Below the pieces are notes generated by a model. That model had not been told where the DNA came from and made no database searches. It was given only the letters and a program-made list of their open reading frames with translations. The position numbers and the translations under genes are program-made. A stretch of 64,000 bases of DNA, taken from positions 2,767,998 to 2,831,997 of the forward strand of contig NC_064045.1 of assembly GCF_932526225.1 (NCBI RefSeq), given 5' to 3'. This stretch comes from Nematostella vectensis (lineage: Eukaryota; Cnidaria; Anthozoa; Actiniaria; Edwardsiidae). Each line of letters opens with the position of its first letter. Position 1 is the stretch's first letter. This document shows, piece after piece, positions 24,605 to 50,149 of the stretch.

Positions 24605-27600
24605 CTATAGCTTGCTAGCTCGACTGATATTAGCCAACATTCGGGCTCCCGGAAACTTCGTCCCTCCGTCAACCACGACCGTCTGAGCTGTCACGTAGGA
24701 GCTTGCGTTACTTGCGAGGAACAGCACCGCGTCTGCCACGTCACGCCGTGTCCCCACACGCCGTAAAGGGGTGGATTCAGGCGAGATTGGCACACCTCTA
24801 CCTATAGCAAAGAACGTAAGATAAGTAGTTGTAAACCACTTTCATCACACCAGGTATGCCGCAAAAGGTGACTTCTACAGAACACGCTTCAGGACAAATA
24901 TTGACAAAAAACTACCTCAGCTACAGCAGTTGATTCTTGAAAAGAAAAAATAAGAAATAAATCAAAGATAGTCATTTTGATCTCCCAAAGAAAGTAAAAA
25001 TATATATTAATCAAATGTACCGTCCAAAACCAGTCGTTCTTGAATAATCTTTATTTTGCTTTTGTGTGTATATTAGTGTAAAGCAGTTGTCCTACATCCT
25101 ACTAATATAAAACAGGGCTACTGTCTAACTAGAAAACCACTCGGCTTATTTAGATGCTAGGCATTTCCTTTATCGAAATCATATCTAGTACCCCTGAAAC
25201 GTTTATAACTTTAATTTTACATTAGTTATTCTAGTTATATGTTTTGCCCGTAAAAATGGAAATGTTAATAACAAAGTATTAGTAAATAGGAGAAGAAGAT
25301 GAGGTTTATTTAGTATAATTGTCCAGCTACGACGTTGACGAGAAAATTAGCAACCCACGGCTAAAAACCGTGTACCAAAAATATGTCCATGATTTTTTTG
25401 GATGTTAAAACTAAATTAATGCTGTTTGCACCGCCGTAAAAAAAAAAACGTTTCGATGTTTGAAAATATACAGGAATGCACATAGAGTTGAAATCGATCT
25501 GGAAAGTGATTCAGAAAAACAGTGCATATTTTGAGGCATATTTCATTGAAAAAAAAAAACCATAACTACTCAGGTATTTAAGTGTTCTATTTTAACGATT
25601 TAAAAATGTCGAGGCAGAGGAATTTTGACGTCAATTGATGGAAATGAATTGATGGATGAAATTGACTTTATTTTAATTTAAAGAAAGGGAGCGAGTGGTT
25701 ACCAAGTCTTGACATCCCTTCGGTGTCTTCTATTGGTCCTGGTGCGACGCAATTCACACGGACTCCCTGTGGTCCCCACTCCACCGCCAAATGCTTAGCC
25801 ATCGCCTCTGCAATAAAAAGCAGCTAAATGCTGGCCATCGCCTCTAGAATGAATAAAGTCTAAATGCTTAGCCGTCGCCTCTAGAATAAATAAAGGCTAA
25901 ATGCCTAGCCATCGCTTCTTCAATGGATAGAGTCTAAATGCTTAGCCGTCGCCCCTAGAATGAATAAAGGCTAAATGCTTAGCCGTCGCCTCTTTAATGA
26001 ATAAAGGCTAAATGCTTAGCCATCGTTTCTTCAATGGATAAAGTCTAAATGCTTAGAATGAATAAAGTCTAAATGGTTAACCATCGCTTCTTCGATGGAT
26101 AGAGTCTAAATGCTTAGCCGTCGCCTCTGGAATGAATAAAGGCTAAATGCTTAACCATCGCTTCTTCTGTGGATAGAGTCTAAATGCTTAGCCGTCGCCT
26201 CTAGAAGGAATAAAGGCTTATTGCTTAGCCATCGCTTCTTCAATGGATAAAGTCTAAATGCTTAGCCATCGCCTCTAGAATGGATAAAGGCTAAATGTTT
26301 AGCCATCGCTTTTTCAATGGATAGAGTCTAAATGCTTAGGCGTCGCCTCTAGAATGAATAAAGGCTAAATGGTTAGACATCGCTTCTTCAATGGATAAAG
26401 TCTAAATGCTTAGCCATCGCCTCTAGAATGAATAAAGGCTAAATGCTTAGCCGTCGCCTCTGGAATGAATAAAGGCTAAATGCTTAGCCATCGCTTCTTC
26501 AATGGATAGAGTCTAAATGCTTAGCCGTCGCCTCTGGAATGAATAAAGGCTAAATGCTTAGCCATCGCTTCTTCAATGGATAGAGTCTAAATGCTTAGGC
26601 GTCGCCTCTGGAATGAATAAAGGCTAAATGCTTAGCCATCGCTTCTTCTGTGGATAGAGTCTAAAAGCTTAGCCGTCGCCTCTAGAAGGAATAAAGGCTT
26701 ATTGCTTAGCCGTCGCCTATGGAATGAATAAAGACTAAATGCTTAGCCATCGCTTCTTCAATGGATAGAGTCTAAATGCTTAGGCGTGTCGCCTCTAGAA
26801 TGAATAAAGGCTAAATGCTTAGCCATCGCTTCTTCAATGAATAGAGTCTAAATGCTTAGACATGTCGCCTCTAGAATGAATAAAGGCTAAATGCTTAGCC
26901 ATCGCTTCTTCTGTGGATAGAGTCTAAAAGCTTAGCCATCGCTTCTTCAATGGATAGAGTCTAAATGCTTAGCCGTCGCCTCTGGAATGAATAAAGACTA
27001 AATGCTTAGCCATCGCTTCTTCAATGGATAGAGTCTAAATGCTTAGGCGTGTCGCCTCTAGAATGAATAAAGGCTAAATGCTTAGCCATCGCCTCTAGAA
27101 TGAATAAAGTCTAAATGCTTAGCCATCGCCTCTAGAATGAATAAAGTCTAAATGCTTAGCCGTCGCCTCTAGAATGAATAAACGCTAAATGCTTAGCCAT
27201 CGCTTCTTCAATGAATAGAGTCTAAATGCTTAGACATGTCGCCTCTAGAATGAATAAAGGCTAAATGCTTAGCCATCGCTTCTTCTGTGGATAGAGTCTA
27301 AAAGCTTAGCCATCGCTTCTTCAATGGATAGAGTCTAAATGCTTAGCCGTCGCCTCTGGAATGAATAAAGACTAAATGCTTAGCCATCGCTTCTTCAATG
27401 GATAGAGTCTAAATGCTTAGGCGTGTCGCCTCTAGAATGAATAAAGGCTAAATGCTTAGCCGTCGCCTCTAGAATGAATAAAGGCTAAATGCTTAGCCAT
27501 CGCTTCTTCAATGAATAGAGTCTAAATGCTTAGACATGTCGCCTCTAGAATGAATAAAGGCTAAATGCTTAGCCATCGCTTCTTCTGTGGATAGAGTCTA

Positions 27601-30600
27601 AAAGCTTAGCCATCGCTTCTTCAATGGATAGAGTCTAAATGCTTAGCCGTCGCCTCTGGAATGAATAAAGACTAAATGCTTAGCCATCGCTTCTTCAATG
27701 GATAGAGTCTAAATGCTTAGCCGTCGCCTCTAGAAGGAATAAAGGCTTATTGCTTAGCCATCGCTTCTTCAATGGATAAAGTCTAAATGCTTAGCCATCG
27801 CCTCTAGAATGGATAAAGGCTAAATGTTTAGCCGTCGCCTCTGGAATGAATAAAAGCTAAATGCTTAGCCATCGCTTTTTCAATGGATAGAGTCTAAATG
27901 CTTAGGCGTCGCCTCTAGAATGAATAAAGGCTAAATGGTTAGACATCGCTTCTTCAATGGATAAAGTCTAAATGCTTAGCCATCGCCTCTAGAATGAATA
28001 AAGTCTAAATGCTTAGCCGTCGCCTCTAGAATGAATAAAGGCTAAAAGCTTAGCCATCGCTTCTTCAATGGATAGAGTCTAAATGCTTAGCCGTCGCCTC
28101 TGGAATGAATAAAGACTAAATGCTTAGCCATCGCTTCTTCAATGGATAGAGTCTAAATGCTTAGGCGTGTCGCCTCTAGAATGAATAAAGACTAAATGCT
28201 TAGCCATCGCCTCTAGAATGAGTAAAGGCTAAATGCTTAGCCATCGCCTCTGGAATGAATAAAGGCTAAATGCTTAGCCATCGCCTCTAGAATGAGTAAA
28301 GGCTAAATGCTTAGCCATCGCCTCTAGAATGAATAAAGGCTAAATGCTTAGCCATCGCCTCTAGAATGAGTAAAGGCTAAATGCTTAGCCATCGCCTCTA
28401 GAATGAATAAAGGCTAAATGCTTAGCCATCGCCTCTAGAATGAATAAAGGCTAAATGCTTAGCCATCGCCTCTAGAATGAATAAAGGCTGAATGCCTCCA
28501 AATTGATTTCTGATGCTGCTAGATGTTGCTTACCAATAGCCACCTTTGCTGAGCCAGCATGCATCTAGGGAGAAATCAACATCAGGGGAGCAGACAAAGG
28601 TCAAAGGCATCAGAACAGACAGGGGAAATTGCTACACAGGGTGCCCAAGGGCAAGCCCCCCCCCCTTTGTCTATTGCCCTTTTGCACCCACCACACCCCT
28701 TAACTATTGCCCTTTTGCACCCACCACACCCCTTGTCTATTGCCCTTTTGCACCCACCACACCCCTTGTCTATTGCCCTTTTGCACCCACCACACCCCTT
28801 GTCTATTGCCCTTTTGCACCCACCACACCCCTTGTCTATTGCCAATGCACCCTAACCACACCCCTTGTTTATTGCCAATGCACCCTAACCACACCCCTTG
28901 TCTATTGCCAATGCACCACACCCCTTGTCTATTGCCCTTTTGCACCCACCACACCCCTTGTTTATTGCCCTTTTGCACCCACCACACACCTTGTTTATTG
29001 CCTAGGCACCCTTACCACATCCTTTGTCTATCACCAATGCATTACCACCACATCCCTTGTCTACCCCCCCCCCATCACCACCACCACCACACCTGTAGTC
29101 TATGCACACGAATCAATCAAAATACCCAAATAAGTGTTCTTGTTAAACTAGAGTATAAATATTGAATATTGTTTACACAAAACTGGTAGATGACCAAATT
29201 TTTGTCTTTAATAGGATGCCAGAGCAGACTGAAGAAGGTAAATCATTACAAGCCTATTTACATCAAATAGATGGTGCGAGATGTGAATACAACTGGCTAT
29301 TAGTAAATAATAGTGTTGAACAATGGCAGTGGTGCCCTCACCTGCAGCGGTAAAGCGCCGTCACTTAAGGTAGCGGTGATGTTGACAATACTACCACCAT
29401 GATCCTAAAGATGAACAAAAAACAGCTGACGCTTAAAATAAAGTAGCTGCGGTATAAAAGGCTCATGGGCAAAACGGCTTTAGTTGTTAATAGAACTCCG
29501 AGCTGTGCAGAGCCAATAACATCAAAGCAACTATCATTTTTGGTTTGCTGTCATGTTCTCCTAAATCCGAATAATAATAAAAATAAAATAAAAATTACCA
29601 GTTCCAAATAACATTGAAATGTGACTTCTTGTATTAGAAATTGTCAAAGAGCCATTTTAATTCGTTAAAAAATATTATTGATCACGTTCGTGGGTGGTTT
29701 TGTATCAAAGTTACAAAAGAAGGCTTCCTCCATATACTATAAACTGTTAGAGAGTATTTGACAAGAATATGAGGACACAAAATGCCTTTCCTAAAACACC
29801 CTAACCAACAGCTAGAACCATCCCTGTAGACAATCTGATCAACTGCAATGTACTTAATTTAGGAGATATATGTACACAGCTCCAAAACGCTTACTTTGAA
29901 CCAGGAGTTTTATGCAATTACAATGTGCTTACTTTAAACCAGGAGTTGTACACAGCTTTGCTCATATTGAATGTCCCAAAAGTGTCGATATCAAATACTG
30001 AAAAAAATAATAATGGTTTTCTACTGAAATAACGAAAAGAAAAAGTAAACATTCAAGACAATGATAATGATACCTAATGATATGATAATGTCGTCACTGA
30101 CAACAACATTACATTTGTCACAATAACATTTTAAGTGAACCTATTACTTACAACATTTTTCACAGTGAGCTTAAAGCCGCATTGTCACCAGTTTACTTCT
30201 GGAGAGCTGATGGAAACCTCAACCGACAAGAGACAAAAGAATCTATTAAAATCTGAGCTATTTAACAGGCCATCCGCTCTAACTTATCTGTTGCATCCTC
30301 AAAGAAACCTCCAATAGACACAATGGTTTTACAATTTTGAAATATTTTACGCGGTTTCCATTGGACATTCGGGCATTGCTAGGTAATCAACCGGTGAACA
30401 AGTGAACTGGTGACAATGTGGCTTTAACATTTACAATACTAGTTCTACTACACAGAACAGTTACCTGTTCTGATTGCATTGTATGAGAGGTTCTCTGCAG
30501 GACATAAGAAGTTGCCTGCAGCATCTGTTTATGAACACACAAGACAGGAGAAAAAGAATTCATAAAATATTTTCCAACAAAACTGAGTATCCCTAAAGTA

Positions 30601-33600
30601 AAGTATCTTACTGTTTACGATAATGTCAATTTTGTTGAATGTCTTCAGTGTCAAATTGACAGCTTCTTCTATTTGGTTCACCTAATTAAAAAAGTTTAAA
30701 AGTCAGTTACATTTCAATTGACAGGTTTGTACATGACAGGGTGGCACATGACAGGGTGGCACATAACAGGGTGGCACATGACAGGGTGGTACATGACAGG
30801 GTGGTACAGGGTGGCACATGACAGGGTGGTACAGGGTGGCACATGACAGGGTTCTACATGACAGGGTGGTACATGACAGGGTGTTACATGACAGGGTGGC
30901 ACATGACAGGGTGGTACAGGGTGGCACATGACAGGGTTCTACTTGACAGGGTGGTACATGACAGGGTGGCACATGACAGGGTGGCACATGACAGGGTGGC
31001 ACATGACAGGGTGGCACATGACAGGGTGGCACATGACAGGGTGGTACATGACAGGGTGGTACATGACAGGGTGGTACAGGGTGGCACATGACAGGGTGGT
31101 ACAGGGTGGCACATGACAGGGTTCTACATGACAGGGTGGTACATGACAGGGTGGTACATGACAGGGTGGCACATGACAGGGTGGTACAGGGTGGCACATG
31201 ACAGGGTGGCACATGACAGGGTGGTACATGACAGGGTGGTACATGACAGGGTGGTACATTACAGGGTGGCACGTGACAGGGTGGCACATGACAGGGTGGT
31301 ACATGACAGGGTGGTACAAGGTGGTACATGACAGGGGACATAAAGATTGCTGTATTACCTTTCTTACATCCATTTGAATTGGAAGGCATCTTTGCCCTGT
31401 ACACTTTTCCAGCTTCTCTGCAGCCTAAGTAGAAAAGCATATATTCTTCAATATATGTTTATAATAACATGCAACAGTTCATCAAAATGATCCAAATTAG
31501 ATTGTTAGATGTTTTAGGGTAACTGCAAGAAAGATGATAAAAAGGAGGCTATATATTACAATCAAAATGAGACAAGAAAGTTTCCCCCTCGGGAAGCAAC
31601 TTTGGGGACAAATAATTTTCCTGAACTGGCAATAAGTAATTTGTTTGCATGAACAGCTATAACAATGTGTCTCTGGATGTTGAAGAGTTTAAAAAAACAT
31701 ACTGACCTTTTTAACTCTTTCGAAATTCCTACTAGCAATCACTGTATTGCAGCCATGTCTAAAGAGAATAAAGATTTAAAATAGAGCATGCTCTTTCCTG
31801 TCATGATAGCTATTGCATATAGAGTTTTACCATACTAGCTATACTCTACTATTCTAGAACAGTTGCCTTAGAAGTCTTTGCTTTCTCTTTCTTTCACCTC
31901 ACCCTCCCCTCCCTTCTAATGGGATCACATGATTTCTCAATTTTGTGAAAATGCCTTACATGGGGTTTTCCCGAATGAATGATTGAAATATAAACAGATC
32001 AAATTATTGTGTACAATTATCAGGACAGAAAACATGCCTTCTTTAATCTAGGACCAAGGGGGTGGAGGGTACGGGATGGCAATCTGATGGGAGCTACGGG
32101 GTGGAGGGCAAGGGATGGCAATCTGATGGGACCTAGGGGGTGGATTGTAGGGGATGAAATCTGGTGGGACCTAGGGGGTGGATTGTAGGGGATGATAATC
32201 TGGTGGGGCCTAGGGGGTGGATTGTAGGGGATGACAATCTGGTGGGACCTAGGGGGTGGTGTAGGGGATGGCAATCTGATGGGACCTAGGGGGTGGTGTA
32301 GGGGATGACAATCTGGTGGGACCTAGGGGGTGGATTGTAGGGGATGACAATCTGGTGGGACCTAGGGGGTGGTGTAGGGGATGGCAATCTGATGGGACCT
32401 AGGGGGTGGTGTAGGGGATGGCAATCTGGTGGGACCTAGGGGGTGGATTGTAGGGGATGACAATCTGATTAGACCTAGGGGGTGGAGTGTAGGGGATGGC
32501 AATCTGATTAGACCTAGGGGGTGGAGCGTAGGGGATGACAATCTGATTAGACCTAGGGGGTGGAGTGTAGGGGATGATAATCTGATGGGACCTAGGGGGT
32601 GGATTGTAGGGGATGACAATCTGATTAGACCTAGGGGGTGGAGTGTGGGGGATGACAATCTGATTAGACCTAGGGGGTGGAGCGTAGGGGATGACAATCT
32701 GATTAGACCTAGGGGGTGGAGTGTAGGGGATGACAATCTGATTAGACCTAGGGGGTGGAGGGTACGGGATGGCAATCTGATTAGACCTAGGGGGTGGAGT
32801 GTGGGGGATGACAATCTGATTAGACCTAGGGGGTGGAGTGTGGGGGATGACAATCTGATTAGACCTAGGGGGTGGAGTGTAGGGGATGACAATCTGATTA
32901 GACCTAGGGGGTGGAGTGTAGGGGATGACAATCTGATTAGACCTAGGGGGTGGAGTGTAGGGGATGACAATCTGATGGGACCTAGGGGGTGGAGTGTAGG
33001 GGATGACAATCTGATTAGACCTAGGGGGTGGAGTGTAGGGGATGACAATCTGATTAGACCTAGGGGGTGGAGTGTAGGGGATGACAATCTGATTAGACCT
33101 AGGGGGTGGAGTGTAGGGGATGACAATCTGATGGGACCTAGGGGGTAGATTGTAGGGGATGACAATCTGATTAGACCTAGGGGGTGGAGTGTGGGGGATG
33201 GTAATCTGATGGGGCCTAGGGGCGGAGAGTTGGGGGTGGAGGGGTTAGGGGCTATGTTGCTATTAAGCAACAATAGTTTTGTTTTTGTTTCTCAGGAAAT
33301 GTGTTTAGCTTGGTTTCACTCACCTATATTATAAGACTCGGGCTTTCTTGGAATCAAAACACCAAGGCCTGCCCGCATAATGTAGGCACTAGCAAGGGGG
33401 GGGGGGGTACCGGAGGTGCTATCAGTGGATCGACTTTAGTGTTTTTAGTTCGAAAGCTGAAAATTGTTTATTTATCATTTCCCCTTTTTTATTTCGAAAG
33501 CTAGCCTTGGATCTTGTGCGGTGTCTTGTGTTCGCGCTTTCTTCTGTGTTTCCTTTCTGTATTTCGAGTGGACGCAAATGTCACAGTCCGAGTTTGTGAC

Positions 33601-33803
33601 AGACACACGGTCGTACAGAAATGACAGTGGCGTGTAATCGATATTAGACAAATAAAACCTTACCTCATAAGCACCTCTGTGATCGTGAATCCAATGCCGG
33701 ACCCTCCCCCGGTGACAAAAGCGACTTTGCCTGCCAATAAATCTGGTCGAAAGAAGTAATCGTACGAATCGAGGCAAGATTCTTCACTCACTGGAGCCGC
33801 CAT
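24605..33803 (-). CDS. DECR2: Peroxisomal 2,4-dienoyl-CoA reductase (SDR family), complete
   Basis: Ten exons join in frame to 849 nt, 282 residues (human DECR2 is about 292): 33664-33803, 31707-31758, 31359-31424, 30612-30681, 30465-30524, 29933-29997, 29342-29404, 28534-28564, 25703-25807, 24605-24801; all introns GT/AG. The enzyme reduces 2,4-dienoyl-CoA with NADPH during peroxisomal oxidation of unsaturated fatty acids. Visible features: Rossmann motif TGGGSGIG (31-38), [10 protein letters not shown] (48-57), [18 protein letters not shown] (109-126), [13 protein letters not shown] (152-164), HAGSAKVAI with the SDR lysine at about 179, [19 protein letters not shown], and C-terminal ASKL, a type 1 peroxisomal signal. 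The start is ATGGCGGC at 33803, head to head with SNX8. Exon 8 is only 31 nt. Introns 1, 3, 7 and 8 carry minisatellites. Identity rests on remembered similarity along the full length. Confidence 0.95.
25808..28495. repeat. 37-bp minisatellite in DECR2 intron 8, derived from the exon 9 acceptor
   Basis: About 70 units of 37 bp. The common type reads, in gene sense, CATTCTAG then AGGCGATGGCTAAGCATTT. The last block is the same as the first 19 coding bases of exon 9 and follows an AG, just as at the real acceptor at 25807/25808. A second unit type has GAAGAAG before CGATGGCTAAG and lacks the AGAGG junction. Types alternate in higher-order blocks at about 26.4-27.7 kb; the right-hand end is almost pure first type. 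Confidence 0.93.
28655..29080. repeat. 33-bp minisatellite in DECR2 intron 7
   Basis: About 13 copies of a unit containing CCCCTTGTCTATTGCCC and TTTTGCACCCACCACA lie immediately upstream (gene sense) of the 31-nt exon 8. The unit is 11 codons long, so all frames stay open; the predicted repeat peptides are artefacts. Confidence 0.92.
30171..30427. mobile_element. MITE family A, copy 2 (257 bp), in DECR2 intron 5
   Basis: It begins TTAAAGCCGCATTGTCACCA and ends GGTGACAATGTGGCTTTAA. The interior follows copy 1 at 21436, for example CTATTAAAATC.GAG.TATTTAACAGG. It sits between exons 30465-30524 and 29933-29997. Confidence 0.88.
30725..31335. repeat. 15-bp minisatellite in DECR2 intron 3
   Basis: About 40 units of CACATGACAGGGTGG / TACATGACAGGGTGG, with shorter TACAGGGTGG variants. 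The array starts about 24 bp after the exon 3 donor at 31359. A length divisible by three leaves frames open on both strands. Confidence 0.95.
32045..33255. repeat. 39-bp minisatellite in DECR2 intron 1
   Basis: About 31 units containing GGGGATGACAATCTGATTAG and ACCTAGGGGGTGGAG. The left third uses a GGTGGGACC variant and shorter units. The 39-bp period (13 codons) explains the 239- and 303-codon open frames on opposite strands; neither is a gene. Confidence 0.95.
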
Positions 33804-34107
33804 CTTGAATATTGCATTTCAATGGGGCGGGAAATAGTAGCCAAAACAATATTTCAGGGAGTGGGGGACAGGGGTTAAAATAGTATACTGTTTCTTTGCA
33901 AGTACGGCGTGTGGAGAGGGTAATAATATTATTAAATATTATCAAATATTAATGCGCTAAAAATGCATCAAAATATAGTTTTTTTATTTTTTATAACTTA
34001 AGGTTTTACCTCTTATTAACAAAACGTTCACTAATACCTCCTCCCTTAGGCAAGTATCTGTCTCAATTTCAGACATGCGCAGTCTTCCCCAAATCGCGAC
34101 ATCCAAA
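33804..34107. promoter_or_regulatory. Bidirectional DECR2/SNX8 promoter
   Basis: Only 304 bp separate the divergent start codons. Both starts lie in an ATGGCGGC context (AAGATGGCGG for DECR2, AAAATGGCGG for SNX8), matching a YY1-type element. No clear TATA box sits at the expected place. Shared regulation is inferred from the layout. Confidence 0.7.
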
Positions 34108-47468
<13,361 letters not shown>

Positions 47469-47652
47469 CAACACGGAAAATTTAGGTTTCGATTTGGAGG
47501 GAGGGGTGGGAAGGGGAAATTATGTGTTCGCGGTACAACAAACCTATGAACTTTTAATTAATGAAGAAAATAACTGATCATATGTATCAAGACATTCTCG
47601 TCGCACAATTCGAGCGAATATTTTGTAAAAAGGAGAAATGATTGTAGAAAAG

Positions 47653-47660
47653 AATTAAAC
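47653..47660 (+). terminator. Possible SNX8 polyadenylation signal
   Basis: An AATTAAA-type variant lies about 185 bp after the SNX8 stop codon. Position fits a 3' UTR; no downstream evidence. Confidence 0.35.
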
Positions 47661-50013
47661 AATGGCTTCATAATACTAGGGTTTCTTGAAAAAAAAACAC
47701 TCCAATCTTCTTTTCCACTAATTTATTCAGAAATCCAATTACCATTCCATAACAAATACCTTTGATAAATTTCCCTAATATTTACCCGACAAATAACAAA
47801 TCTTATTAAAATGAGGCTACTTCAGCCATTCAACCCTTTTTGGTCACATTGAAAATTTGTGAAATGTATAAGGATTTCTGTTTTCTTTTGTCTCGTTAAT
47901 ACTCCAGTAAGTTTATTTCAGCAGTGTTGAGAAACGCGGCAAGGTAACAGGTGATTTAATTCCCAGAAGTAACAATGCTCATTGTGTCCTTTGCTATGAT
48001 TAATCGGGACGTTGCTATTCTATTTACGTTCCAGCGCGCTTTAATAATTGATATCTTAACTGTTTTGTGTCGGACTCTTTCAAGACTAGCCAAAATGTTC
48101 CTTGTGCAATTACACAAATCTTAAGTGCAATATCAACACGAAAGGCGACAACTTTCATTGCCAGTTGTCCTCCAAGAAACTCCGTCAAAACGCCATGCGA
48201 ATTAACAGGTAACTGACTTTTACTAAACTTTAAATTCTATTAAACTGTCCTTGTGTTAACATTGCTAACTTTACAAGTTCACAAATACTTAATTTTTTAA
48301 GAATGAAAATATTTTTCAAGTGTGTTTACCTACGATGTTTCTTATATCTAAGTTATGCTCAACACCAAACTTTTCGATTATATGTGTGTTATTGCTAACT
48401 GTTTGAAAATAGATATAATCCCTTTTTGCTTTTTTGGTAACTTTTCATTTCAGTTACTTCTTAATTCGTGGCTTTACAGGGCTAAATACAAAAAGCCATC
48501 GGCTAGGACTTTTTACGACTTATGACAGATAGGTATCGACATTCGACACCGAACAATTAGACACCATCGAGAGTAAGAAAGAATCTTTTGAACGTTACAA
48601 AGAAATGTCTCGTGGAAGCAATCAGTTTCAAGATGTTCGGCGTGATGCCAGCTGAATTCTGTAGTTAACATTGCTCGTTGAATTGCACGCAGTTGGGGGC
48701 TCCTTGAGGCTAGCTGAGCTTGTTCTGTCCAATTTCCGTTTCTATAACAAAATGGAAAAAAAACCGCTAAACATCGATCTACATGGATACCATGGACGTG
48801 AAGTCCTTTGGGGGGTATGATTACAGTTTAAAGAAAAGAAGATGAAAACAGGGTTTTTATGACCAACGTTTTGAACATTAAATGATTTTGGTCTATTCTA
48901 TAGTGCAGGGATTTGGTTCAAACGAAAAACCCCCTAGGCTAACAGCTTCATTGTCGCTACTCAAAAGTACTGTAAAAAAATGAAATGAAACCGTCACTTA
49001 AGCGACCAAGCAAGGTAGCGCGAATATTGGTTTTTACGCTATAAAAAGCTCTGAGTTTTGTGTTACATGTGATTAGTAGTTTCACATTTTATCCAATACC
49101 AGAGAAAAAATCACCGACAGCTATGATTGCGCTAGCGACGCTTTTTAATACAGCCTCGCGCATGTCATGTTGCGATAAGCAGGGTGAGAGCTCACATTTA
49201 GCTTAAATGATGGTATTTTGTAAGGCATTTCGTGATATTGTGGTGTTGCAAAAGAAATACTCCTTGTCACTTCTTGAAAAAAATGTCTGAAAAGTTACAG
49301 TAAGTTACCACACTATCTTAATGAGCCTATTTTAATTTTTTTAGTAGTAGAAATAAGAAGAAGGACCCACGTTCCACGCACTTGAGTGGAAACAATTCCG
49401 GTAAAAACTAAAAACCAAAAAAATATTGAGCAACAATATTAAGAGCTGTGAGCTAAAACGTCCGACTTAATTCATTGTTTTATTCAAAGAAAAGTTCATT
49501 CAAACCCTCCGTTAAAGCTGGTATTCCCTATTGAGATGTAGATATCTGTAAATCTTTAATAGTTTGATAGTCGACAAAGAGTTTACAAAAAGAAGTTTTA
49601 GGAATTCTTTCGGGTTTTTCCCGAGAGTAGAAAGTCAAACTGGAAAATTGAGACTGATAGCCGAGATCTGGAATATCGTAAATAATAAGATTTTTGGATT
49701 TTCAAATTAATTTTTACTTTTTCCCCGCTTCTGAATTTTGTTATTTATAAAACATTGCATAGCCAAGGCTCATTTTTACAATTGGTATCGTATATATCTT
49801 TTTTATTTAAACTAAAGTGGCTTGCAAAACCCGATTCCTCGCACCGCCACTTATATCTTCACTAACCCGCCTGCAGGAGTTTCGATCCGTTATGTTAAGC
49901 AGTATAGCTTGAAAGATTTTATAGGAAATCGGCCGTGGCTTTTCAACGGGAAAATGCAATATGTTTGTTTATGATATCGTCACAAAATGACGAGTTCCTT
50001 TTTGTGTGTCTAT
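47661..50013. other. Intergenic, nothing recognised
   Basis: AT-rich sequence without a supported exon, RNA gene or clear repeat. Confidence 0.45.
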
Positions 50014-50149
50014 TCGTACCAAGGATTTTTCTTGGGGGCGCAAAATCCGAAAAAGTGGACCTAATTTTTTCTGGGGGGAGAGAGGGAGGGAGTTTTCTGA
50101 TAAAAATCTGACCATCCCCGAAAGAGCAAAACGAGATTTTTTATGGCCA

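Noticed and set aside
25808-28495. CRISPR-like regular repeats
   Set aside because: Units are directly adjacent and related along their whole length, without unique spacers. The context is a eukaryotic intron, so it is a minisatellite.
30703-31440. 245-codon Cys/Pro-rich minus frame (HVPPC repeats)
   Set aside because: It is the 15-bp repeat in DECR2 intron 3. The frame runs into exon 3 in the wrong phase for DECR2.
32362-33273. 303-codon minus and 239-codon plus open frames with [12 protein letters not shown] / [11 protein letters not shown] repeats
   Set aside because: The 39-bp repeat in DECR2 intron 1 is a multiple of three, so frames stay open on both strands. They are not genes.
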